20,585 nt of DNA from Clostridia bacterium (GTDB lineage Bacteria; Bacillota; Clostridia; TANB77; CAG-508), in NCBI GenBank assembly GCA_900759475.1, contig CAAEVK010000020.1, positions 1 through 20,585 on the forward strand, in the 5' to 3' direction. Position numbers and translations under genes: made by a program. Shown here piece by piece: positions 14,707 through 20,585 of the stretch (within the stretch, counting starts at the first letter, position 1; each line of letters opens with the position of its first letter). The notes under the pieces are model-generated. The model did not search any database and was not told where the DNA came from. It saw only the letters and a program-made list of their open reading frames with translations.

Positions 14707-14900
14707 TGAAAATAGCCTTAATTTTCATTTGTAATAGACATATTTTAAGGTGGCGGCTGGTAGTAAAAAAACTACTTTCCTTAAAAGTTTGTTTATATAG
14801 ATTAAAATGTGTTCTATTTTATTGATATAATGTTTTAAAACATTATATGCATTTCACTTTAAAATAGAAGACAGGAAAAATATTTTGGAGGTGCAAAAAA
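14707..14900 (+). other. Structured rpmJ-rpsM spacer with a 24-bp palindrome
   Basis: AAGGCTA/TAGCCTT forms a hairpin straight after rpmJ. TTTTAAGG (14743-14750) pairs with CCTTAAAA (14779-14786) around an inner GTAGT/ACTAC stem. A perfect 24-bp palindrome occupies 14825-14848 and includes a TATAAT (14826-14831). The palindrome could be an operator, a hairpin or a -10 element, but no good -35 is visible. Ribosome binding site GGAGGTG precedes rpsM. Confidence 0.6.
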
Positions 14901-15266
14901 ATGGCTCGTATAGCAGGAGTAGATTTACCTAGAGAAAAAAGAGTTGAAATAGGACTTACCTATATCTATGGAATTGGATTAACAAGTTCTCAAAAAATAT
15001 TAGCAGAAGCTGGAGTAAATCCAGACACTAGAGTAAAAGACTTAAATGACGAAGATGTAAGTAAAATAAGAAAAGCAATGGAAAACTACAAAGTAGAAGG
15101 TGACTTAAGAAGAGAAGTAGCACTTAACATTAAAAGACTTACAGAAATTGGTTGTTATAGAGGAATTAGACATAGAAGAGGACTACCTGTAAGAGGACAA
15201 AGAACAAAAACAAATGCTCGTACAAGAAAAGGTCCAAGAAAACTAGTAAGTAAAAGCAAAAAATAA
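14901..15266 (+). CDS. rpsM: 30S ribosomal protein S13 (uS13)
   Basis: S13 is at the top of the 30S head and contacts P-site tRNA and L5. The 121-residue product starts MARIAGVDLPREKRVEIGLTYIYGIG and ends with the basic tail RGIRHRRGLPVRGQRTKTNARTRKGP. TTGGAGGTG lies upstream of ATG 14901. It begins the alpha-operon part of the cluster. Confidence 0.98.
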   Translation: MARIAGVDLPREKRVEIGLTYIYGIGLTSSQKILAEAGVNPDTRVKDLNDEDVSKIRKAMENYKVEGDLRREVALNIKRLTEIGCYRGIRHRRGLPVRGQRTKTNARTRKGPRKLVSKSKK

Positions 15267-15384
15267 AATGAATGATAAGAAGTGTGTGTGAAGTAAAGAA
15301 GAACAATTAATTATAAAATAGAAGAAATATAAAATTTTTAAATTTCACATTTCACATCGTAGAAAAAAGGAGGAAAATTCAAAA

Positions 15385-15786
15385 ATGGCTACGAAAAATG
15401 TAACAAAAAAGACTGTAACTAGAAGAAGAGACAGAAAAAACATTGATAAAGGTGCTGCCCATATTCATTCTAGTTTTAATAATACAATCGTTACAATTAC
15501 AGATGTTCAAGGAAATGTTATTTCTTGGGCTAGTGCTGGAGAACTTGGATTTAAAGGTTCAAGAAAATCTACTCCATTTGCTGCAGGAGAAGCTGCTGAA
15601 ACAGCTGCAAAAGCTGCAATGGAGCATGGACTAAAATCTGTAGAAGTATATGTAAAAGGACCAGGATCTGGTCGTGAAGCAGCAATTCGTTCACTTCAAA
15701 CAGCAGGATTGGAAATTAGTATGATTAAAGACGTAACTCCAATTCCTCATAATGGTTGTAGACCACCAAAAAGAAGAAGAGTATAA
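15385..15786 (+). CDS. rpsK: 30S ribosomal protein S11 (uS11)
   Basis: S11 lies on the platform near the E-site mRNA. The 133-residue product has AAHIHSSFNNTIVTITD, SWASAGELGFKGSRKSTPFAA and the conserved end PIPHNGCRPPKRRRV. AAAAGGAGG precedes ATG 15385. The 118-base gap before it contains TGTGAAGT and ATTTCACA arms that can pair; rpsD follows after 18 bases. Confidence 0.98.
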   Translation: MATKNVTKKTVTRRRDRKNIDKGAAHIHSSFNNTIVTITDVQGNVISWASAGELGFKGSRKSTPFAAGEAAETAAKAAMEHGLKSVEVYVKGPGSGREAAIRSLQTAGLEISMIKDVTPIPHNGCRPPKRRRV

Positions 15787-15804
15787 AAGGAGGGTAATAT
15801 AAAA

Positions 15805-16431
15805 ATGGCAAGATATAAAGATGAACAATGTCGCATTTGCCGTAGAGAAGGACAAAAATTGTTCCTAAAAGGTGCAAGATGCTATACAGATAAATGTAGT
15901 ATTACAAGAAGAAATTATGCACCAGGTCAACATGGACAAAAAAAGAAAAAGCTTTCTGAATATGGTACACAATTAAGAGAAAAGCAAAAAACGAAATTAT
16001 TCTATGGAGTTGGAGAAAAACAATTTAGAAAATATTTTGCAATGGCTGAAAGCAAGAAAGGAATTACTGGTGAAGTGTTACTCCAAATATTAGAAAGTAG
16101 ACTAGATAATGTAGTATATAGATTAGGCTATGGTTCTTCAAGAACACAAGCAAGAATGCTTGTAACACATGGTCATTTTGAAGTAAATGGACAAAAAGTG
16201 GATATTCCATCATATTTAGTAAAACCAGGAGACATAATTGCAGTTAGAGAAATTAGAAGAGACAACAAAGTAATTAAAGAAAATGTAGAGCTAAATGCTG
16301 CAAGACCAGTTCCAGAATGGCTAGAAAAAGATGAGAAAAACTTAAGCGGTAAAGTTGTAAGATTAGCATCAAGAGAAGATGTTGATATACCAGTAGAAGA
16401 ACACTTAATAGTAGAGCTTTATTCAAAATAA
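15805..16431 (+). CDS. rpsD: 30S ribosomal protein S4 (uS4), zinc type
   Basis: S4 nucleates 30S assembly and influences fidelity; in several bacteria it represses its own operon. The 208-residue product has an N-terminal zinc cluster (Cys9, Cys12, Cys26, Cys31) and then RRNYAPGQHG. The S4 RNA-binding domain has LESRLDNVVYRLGYGSSRTQARMLVTHGH. AAAGGAGGG precedes ATG 15805. Codon 10 is CGC, read as arginine. Confidence 0.98.
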   Translation: MARYKDEQCRICRREGQKLFLKGARCYTDKCSITRRNYAPGQHGQKKKKLSEYGTQLREKQKTKLFYGVGEKQFRKYFAMAESKKGITGEVLLQILESRLDNVVYRLGYGSSRTQARMLVTHGHFEVNGQKVDIPSYLVKPGDIIAVREIRRDNKVIKENVELNAARPVPEWLEKDEKNLSGKVVRLASREDVDIPVEEHLIVELYSK

Positions 16432-16434
16432 ACG

Positions 16435-16506
16435 TGAGAGGTAAGTAACTTGAAAATGAGTGCTAAATAATAGAAAAATAATGCATTTTACGTTTAATAG
16501 CTCTCA
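16435..16506 (+). other. Stem-loop in the rpsD-rpoA spacer
   Basis: TGAGAG (16435-16440) pairs with CTCTCA (16501-16506), closing a 60-base AT-rich loop that has its own weak pairing. It spans most of the gap before the rpoA ribosome binding site TAGGAGG. Confidence 0.4.
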
Positions 16507-16535
16507 TATTTCATAACTTAATTAGGAGGTTAAAA

Positions 16536-17483
16536 ATGATTGAATTCGAAAAACCAAATATTGAATGCTTAAGTGTAGATAACGAAAAAAACTATGCAAA
16601 ATTTGTGTGTGAACCATTAGAACGTGGTTACGGAATGACAATTGGAAATTCTTTAAGAAGAATTTTATTATCGTCACTTCCAGGTGCAGCAATTACAAGC
16701 ATTAAAATAGAAGGTGTAGTTCACGAATTCTCTACTATTCCAAATGTAGTAGAAGACGTTCCAGAAATTATTGTTAATTTAAAGAACGTAAGACTAAAAC
16801 TTCATGATAACGAAGAAAAAACAATTAGAATTGATTTTAAAGGTGAAGGAGAAGTTACAGCAGCAGACATTATAACAGATAGTACGATTGAAGTATTAAA
16901 TCCAGAAATACATATTGCAACAGTAGCTGAAAAAGGAAGCCTTCAAGTTGAAATGACAGTCGATAAAGGTAGAGGATATAATACTGCAGAAAAAAATAAA
17001 AAACAAAATCAAGCAATAGGAGTCCTTCCAATTGATTCTATATTTACTCCTGTAAAAAAAGTAAATTATGCTGTTGAAAACACAAGAGTAGGTCAAATGG
17101 TAGATTATGACAAGCTAACAATAGAAGTATGGACAGATGGTAGCTTAAAACCTTATGAAGCATTAAGTTTAGCAGCAAAAGTTATGACAGAACATTTAAA
17201 TTTATTTATTGATCTTTCAGAAACTGCAAAAAATACACAAATTATGATTGAAAAAGAAGAATCTAAAAAAGGCAAAGTATTAGAAATGCCTATTGAAGAA
17301 TTAGAACTATCAGTAAGATCATACAATTGTTTAAAAAGAGCAGGAATTTCTACAGTAGAAGATTTAGCAAATAAATCTGGTTCAGATATGATGAAGGTAA
17401 GAAATTTAGGTAAAAAATCACTAGATGAAGTTACAAATAAACTACATGCATTAGGATTAGACTTTGCATCAGAAGAAGAATAG
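16536..17483 (+). CDS. rpoA: RNA polymerase alpha subunit
   Basis: Alpha dimerises to nucleate RNA polymerase; its C-terminal domain contacts UP elements and activators. The 315-residue product has the assembly motif ERGYGMTIGNSLRRILLSSLPG near residue 30. A flexible charged linker is followed by the C-terminal domain (LSVRSYNCLKRAGISTVEDL and MKVRNLGKKSLDEV). Length is typical. AGGAGG precedes ATG 16536. A 69-base gap with a hairpin separates it from rplQ. Confidence 0.98.
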   Translation: MIEFEKPNIECLSVDNEKNYAKFVCEPLERGYGMTIGNSLRRILLSSLPGAAITSIKIEGVVHEFSTIPNVVEDVPEIIVNLKNVRLKLHDNEEKTIRIDFKGEGEVTAADIITDSTIEVLNPEIHIATVAEKGSLQVEMTVDKGRGYNTAEKNKKQNQAIGVLPIDSIFTPVKKVNYAVENTRVGQMVDYDKLTIEVWTDGSLKPYEALSLAAKVMTEHLNLFIDLSETAKNTQIMIEKEESKKGKVLEMPIEELELSVRSYNCLKRAGISTVEDLANKSGSDMMKVRNLGKKSLDEVTNKLHALGLDFASEEE

Positions 17484-17486
17484 GAG

Positions 17487-17516
17487 TGTTCCAAATAACA
17501 ATTCTTTTTTGGAACA
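17487..17516 (+). other. Stem-loop in the rpoA-rplQ spacer
   Basis: TGTTCCAAA (17487-17495) pairs perfectly with TTTGGAACA (17508-17516). A T-run lies inside the loop and arm rather than after the stem, so it is unlikely to terminate. Confidence 0.6.
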
Positions 17517-17552
17517 TGAGATAGAATTTTTAAAAAGAAAGGAATTTGGAAA

Positions 17553-18077
17553 ATGGCTATAAATAGAAAGTTAGGAAAACCTACTGACCAAAGACTTGCA
17601 ATGCTTAAATGTCAAACAACAGATGTAATATTACATGGAAAAATTGAAACAACATTGCCAAGAGCAAAAGAAGTAAAATCAATTGTAGATAGTATTATTG
17701 CATTAGCATTAAAAGAAAAAGATAATTTCGAAACAGTAGAAGTAAAAGTAGTAAAAGCAAAATTAGATAGTAAGGGCAACAAAGTTACTGAAAAAGCAAC
17801 AAGTAAAAATGGAAAAGAGTATTGGAAAGTTGTAAAAGAAGAAACAATGGAAAAAAGACAAAAAGATATGCCATCAAGACTAAATGCTAGAAGAAAAATA
17901 ATGAAACAAATCAATAAAGTAACAGATGGAAAAGGAAACAATGTTGATTTAGTAAATAAATTATTTAATGAAATAGCACCAAAATATGAAGGTAGAGTTG
18001 GTGGATATACACGTATACTAAAAGCTGGTCCAAGAAGAGGAGATGCAGCCGAAGTAGCAATCCTAGAATTAATTTAA
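17553..18077 (+). CDS. rplQ: 50S ribosomal protein L17 (bL17) with an internal insertion
   Basis: L17 lies near the tunnel exit. The ends are typical: RKLGKPTDQRLAMLKCQTTD at the N-terminus and IAPKYEGRVGGYTRILKAGPRRGDAAEVAILEL at the C-terminus. The protein is 174 residues against about 112-130 usually. The excess is a lysine-rich segment at about residues 59-105 (KVVKAKLDSKGNKVTEKATS and following), inserted before RLNARRKIM. The rest of the fold appears intact, so this is probably a surface extension. AAAGGAA precedes ATG 17553. It is the last gene of the operon. Confidence 0.96.
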   Translation: MAINRKLGKPTDQRLAMLKCQTTDVILHGKIETTLPRAKEVKSIVDSIIALALKEKDNFETVEVKVVKAKLDSKGNKVTEKATSKNGKEYWKVVKEETMEKRQKDMPSRLNARRKIMKQINKVTDGKGNNVDLVNKLFNEIAPKYEGRVGGYTRILKAGPRRGDAAEVAILELI

Positions 18078-18079
18078 AA

Positions 18080-18108
18080 AATAAAGGCAAAAGCCTTTAT
18101 TTTTTTTT
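18080..18108 (+). terminator. Rho-independent terminator of the ribosomal cluster
   Basis: AATAAAGGC (18080-18088) pairs perfectly with GCCTTTATT (18093-18101) around AAAA, followed by an unbroken T-run to 18108. It starts three bases after the rplQ stop. Confidence 0.95.
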
Positions 18109-18238
18109 AATAAAGAATGTTACAAAAAATATAATTTCTATAAGAGAGCAATAATGGCAATCTAGATAAAATATAAAGGGTAAGCAAAAAAATCACCAAA
18201 TAAAGAATACTGCATAAAATAAAAACAGGAGGAAGAAA

Positions 18239-18592
18239 ATGTTAGATTTTATTATGAGTGTTATTATTTGGACTCTAGCTATATATGGTTTGATAGAAAT
18301 TGTTAAAAATATTTATTACATATATACAACGACAAATCTAAAGTCAAATGGAATTTATTTAATTTTAGCTGTAAAAAATCAACAAGAAACAATAGAAGGT
18401 TTTTTAAGAACAATTCTTTTTAGAATTATCTATGGTAAAGAAGAAGGAATTAAAAAGGTAATTATAACAGATTTAGCTTCTATAGATAATACTCCTCAAA
18501 TTATTGAAAAGATGCAAAAAGATTATGAATATATTCAGGTTTTAGATTGGAAAGAATGCAAAGATATTATTGATAATATTAACAAAACTTAA
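18239..18592 (+). CDS. Small membrane-anchored protein, glycosyltransferase-2-like
   Basis: The 117-residue product has an N-terminal membrane helix (about residues 4-29) and a soluble part of some 85 residues. The soluble part opens GIYLILAVKNQQETIEGFLRT and contains VIITDLASIDNTPQIIEK (about residues 74-91). The second motif resembles the nucleotide-sugar strand of family 2 glycosyltransferases, where a D-D-x-S-x-D-x-T pattern is common. However, the protein is less than half a catalytic domain, and no acceptor-site motifs follow. It may be a GT-A-fold remnant or a regulatory relative; the function is unknown. AGGAGG lies before ATG 18239. It is alone between the L17 terminator and the dehydrogenase promoter; a TATAAT at 18130-18135 is a possible but weak -10. 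Confidence 0.75.
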   Translation: MLDFIMSVIIWTLAIYGLIEIVKNIYYIYTTTNLKSNGIYLILAVKNQQETIEGFLRTILFRIIYGKEEGIKKVIITDLASIDNTPQIIEKMQKDYEYIQVLDWKECKDIIDNINKT

Positions 18593-18673
18593 TGTTAGAA
18601 TAAAGTAAACATATTGGTCAATGTTCATATCATTCCCCATTATAATGAAATTATAAAAAAACATAGGAACAAA

Positions 18674-18687
18674 TGTAACTAGTTACA
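18674..18687. promoter_or_regulatory. 14-bp perfect palindrome upstream of the dehydrogenase promoter
   Basis: TGTAACTAGTTACA is a perfect palindrome about 90 bases upstream of the -35 region. It has the size and symmetry of a dimeric regulator site, but no regulator gene is in view and in AT-rich DNA it could be chance. Confidence 0.3.
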
Positions 18688-18760
18688 AAAAAATAAAAGC
18701 AAGGGTATTATGCTAATTTACAACAAAAAAACTAGTATAAGAAAAGGTAGAAATAAAGTC

Positions 18761-18789
18761 TTGTTTTTTCTGTAGAAAAACGATATAAT
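18761..18789 (+). promoter_or_regulatory. Promoter of the short-chain dehydrogenase gene
   Basis: TTGTTT (18761-18766) and TATAAT (18784-18789) are spaced 17 bases apart. Transcription would start near 18796, leaving a leader of about 20 bases with AAAGGAGGG directly before ATG 18818. Confidence 0.75.
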
Positions 18790-18817
18790 AAAATTACTTT
18801 AAAAAAGGAGGGAAAAA

Positions 18818-19538
18818 ATGCCTAAAAATATTGTAATAACAGGCGGAGCAAAAGGAATAGGATTAGCCATTACAGAAAAATTAGCTAAAAATGGTAATCA
18901 TTTATTTATTAATTATTATCAATCAGAAAAAACAGCCAAAGAATTAAAAGAAAAATTAAATAAAAAAGATTGCACAATTGCCATTTATAAAGCCAATATG
19001 GCTAATATAGAAGAAATAAACCAAATGGCAGATTGCATAGAAAAGACTTTTTCTCATGTAGATGTATTAATTAATAATGCAGGAATTGATCAATTTAAGC
19101 TATTTACAGATATTACAGAAGAAGATTGGAATACAATAATCAATACCAATTTAAAAGGTCCTGTATTTTTAACCAAAAGAATTGCAAAAAATATGATAAA
19201 CAACAAAAAGGGATGTATTATTAATATTTCTTCTATATGGGGGATTACAGGAGCATCTTGTGAAGTTCTTTATTCTATTTCTAAAGCAGGATTAGACGGT
19301 TTTACAAAATCATTAGCAAAAGAGTTAGCTCTATCTAATATAAGAGTAAATTCAATTGCGCCAGGTGCAATTAATACAGACATGAACAAAGATATACTTC
19401 AAGAAGAAGTAACTAAAGAAATTCCATTACGGAAGATTTGGAACAACAGAAAATATTGCAAAATGTGTGGAGTGGTTAATAGAAGAAGATTATACAACAG
19501 GACAAGTAATATCACCTAATGGAGGATGGATAATATAA
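18818..19538 (+). CDS. Short-chain dehydrogenase/reductase (FabG-like), encoded with a +1 frameshift at CGG
   Basis: This is a classical SDR oxidoreductase. It has the NAD(P)-binding motif TGGAKGIG (residues 8-15), NNAG (86-89), active-site serine in NISS (138-139), Tyr152 and Lys156 in YSISK, and APGAINTDM after residue 180. Codon 205 is CGG (19430-19432). The initial frame then gives an unrelated tail to TAA at 19519. Skipping the C gives IPLGRFGTTENIAKCVEWL and the family C-terminus TTGQVISPNGGW, ending at TAA 19536-19538 with 239 residues, normal for FabG-type enzymes. IPLGRFG is a hallmark SDR segment, so the glycine reading is convincing. The substrate is unknown: it is not in a fatty-acid cluster, so I do not name it fabG. 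It has its own promoter, and the prepilin-like gene follows 41 bases later. Confidence 0.9.
19430..19432 (+). other. CGG codon acting as +1 frameshift site in the SDR gene
   Basis: In-frame CGG follows TTA. Skipping C gives Pro-Leu-Gly-Arg-Phe-Gly, a very common SDR motif. This gene is not ribosomal and has its own promoter, so the phenomenon is not confined to one operon. Confidence 0.86.
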
Positions 19539-19579
19539 CTTAAGACAAAAGCACATGATGATAGGAGGAAATAAATAAA

Positions 19580-20585
19580 ATGAACAAAGGAATAACACTT
19601 ATTACTTTAATAATAACATGTATTGTTATCATGATATTAGTAGGTGCAACCACAATTGTTGGATTTGATATAGTAGAAAAAGCAGAACAGCAAGAAACAA
19701 ATAAACAACTTGCAGCAGTAGGAAATGCTGTTTTAGAACAATATACTAAATATATAAAAACAAAAGACACAACATACTTAATTGGAACTAAATATAAAAA
19801 GACAGATAGCTATATACAGGAAACTATTAATAAAGTAGGAATTGAGCTCGTTCAAATTCCTAGTAATTATGCAGAAGATTTAGTTAGTTATTATAAATTA
19901 TCTACCTTACAATTAAAACAAATGGGAATAGAGGATTCTAAATATACTTATATTGTTAACTATTTAACAGGAGAGGTAATCAACCAAACAAAAGCATTAG
20001 CAGGAGAAAAGTATTATATGTATTCAAGAAGTTATTTTGATGGCAATATTACAGATGTAGAAGAAGTGGTTGGTGATAAGATTAGAATAGCTATAACTCC
20101 AACAACTTGGACAAGTACAAATGTAACAGTGTATTTAAGTTATGTAGGAGAAATACCAACTGGATATGTAATACAATATAAAAAAGGAAATGAAACATGG
20201 ACAACTGGAGATAAATTAACTGTAGAAACAAATAATACAACAGTATATGCAAGATTATATAAAAGTGACTCAAATGATGAAATGGGAATAACCAGCAAAA
20301 CAATAACAAATATTGACAAAACAGCACCAACAGCGCCAACAGAAATAGAAAGTAGTGCAACAATAAATAGTATAACAGTACAAGCAAGAGGAGGAACTGA
20401 CGGAGAAAGTGGAATAGCAGGATACCAGTATAGTACCAATGGAACAAGTTGGACAGGTACAATAGCAGAAGGAGAAAGTTATACATTTAATGGAATAAAA
20501 GCAGGAACAGAAGTAACAATCTATGCAAAAACAGTAGATAATGCAGGACAAATATCTACAGAATATCAAGAGATAGTAAACACAA
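19580..20585 (+). CDS. Prepilin-like surface protein with Ig/FN3-type repeats (3' end missing)
   Basis: ATG 19580 follows AGGAGG at 19563-19568. The first 335 residues are visible. The N-terminus MNKG-ITLITLIITCIVIMILVG resembles a class III prepilin signal: short basic leader, Gly4, then a hydrophobic helix. The canonical Glu at position +5 is replaced by Thr9. A helical stalk follows, then a segment with YIVNYLTGEVIN (about 124-135). Repeat modules begin near residue 168: one with W-T-S-T-N-V-T-V and YVIQYKKGN, and one opening NIDKTAPTAPT (244-254) with ESGIAGYQYS. They match the modules at 2-620. The protein may be assembled or exported by a type IV pilus-like machine, but no pilus genes are in the window. 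The gene runs off the end inside the 95-bp repeat. Confidence 0.85.
   Translation, partial: MNKGITLITLIITCIVIMILVGATTIVGFDIVEKAEQQETNKQLAAVGNAVLEQYTKYIKTKDTTYLIGTKYKKTDSYIQETINKVGIELVQIPSNYAEDLVSYYKLSTLQLKQMGIEDSKYTYIVNYLTGEVINQTKALAGEKYYMYSRSYFDGNITDVEEVVGDKIRIAITPTTWTSTNVTVYLSYVGEIPTGYVIQYKKGNETWTTGDKLTVETNNTTVYARLYKSDSNDEMGITSKTITNIDKTAPTAPTEIESSATINSITVQARGGTDGESGIAGYQYSTNGTSWTGTIAEGESYTFNGIKAGTEVTIYAKTVDNAGQISTEYQEIVNT
20491..20585. repeat. 95-bp direct repeat, copy 2 (window end)
   Basis: Identical to 1-95 and in the same reading frame of the surface-protein family. The adjacent module (about 20306-20490) is also clearly similar to 341-530 but not identical, so the match belongs to a longer diverging repeat array. 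Confidence 0.97.

Noticed and set aside
7427..19432. Four independent sequencing or assembly errors
   Set aside because: Not formally excluded without reads. However, random indels would not all create an in-frame CGG before a glycine codon, and none falls in the long A- or T-runs, where errors are likeliest.
7427..19432. Reassignment of CGG to another amino acid (as reported for tryptophan or glutamine in some bacteria)
   Set aside because: A reassigned three-base codon would not change the reading frame. Here the downstream protein is always in the +1 frame.
1..20585. Circular plasmid or phage because the ends are identical
   Set aside because: The content is a complete chromosomal ribosomal-protein cluster with no replication, partition or phage genes. 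The shared ends lie in a repeat family.
1..20585. CRISPR arrays, tRNA or rRNA genes, insertion sequences
   Set aside because: No regularly spaced direct repeats, no tRNA cloverleaf with a TTCRA-type loop, no rRNA segments and no transposase motifs were seen.

Overview
The window is about 20.6 kb of AT-rich DNA (roughly one third G+C by eye). It is dominated by a complete S10-spc-alpha ribosomal-protein cluster, all on the + strand. Low G+C, strong AGGAGG-type ribosome binding sites, zinc-ribbon forms of S14, S4, L36, L24 and adenylate kinase, and a prepilin-like gram-positive surface protein all point to a Firmicutes (Clostridia-like) bacterium. The genus cannot be read from the sequence.

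Layout. 2-928: C-terminal end of a repeat-containing surface protein, then a strong terminator. 1143-1413: sigma-A-type promoter and a long structured leader. 1414-12419: rpsJ, rplC, rplD, rplW, rplB, rpsS, rplV, rpsC, rplP, rpmC, rpsQ, rplN, rplX, rplE, rpsN, rpsH, rplF, rplR, rpsE, rplO, secY. rpmD (L30) is absent. 12420-12738: hairpin-rich spacer with a probable promoter. 12739-18077: adk, map, infA, rpmJ, rpsM, rpsK, rpsD, rpoA, rplQ, closed by a textbook terminator. 18239-18592: a small membrane-anchored protein with glycosyltransferase-2-like traits. 18818-19538: a short-chain dehydrogenase with its own promoter. 19580-20585: N-terminal part of a prepilin-like surface protein of the same repeat family as the one at the start. 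The first 95 and last 95 bases of the window are identical, so this looks like a whole contig broken in that repeat.

The main discovery candidate is translational. Four genes (rplX, secY, map and the dehydrogenase) are each split by a single +1 frame change. In all four the break falls exactly on an in-frame CGG codon. Skipping its C and reading the next triplet, GGN, as glycine restores a full-length, family-consistent protein each time. I found no other in-frame CGG codon in any gene of the window, although about 23 CGG trinucleotides occur out of phase and cause no break. CGT, CGC, CGA, AGA and AGG are all used as ordinary arginine codons. Three of the broken genes are normally essential, and in map the fifth metal ligand lies beyond the shift. 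The simplest reading is that CGG has no decoding tRNA in this organism and triggers an efficient +1 frameshift (or is read as a CGGN four-base glycine codon). I know of no description of such a rule in bacteria, but I could not search for one.

A second theme is RNA structure: most spacers longer than about 50 bp inside the ribosomal cluster carry a stem-loop, and two of them (7179-7299 and 8424-8541) are diverged copies of one element.
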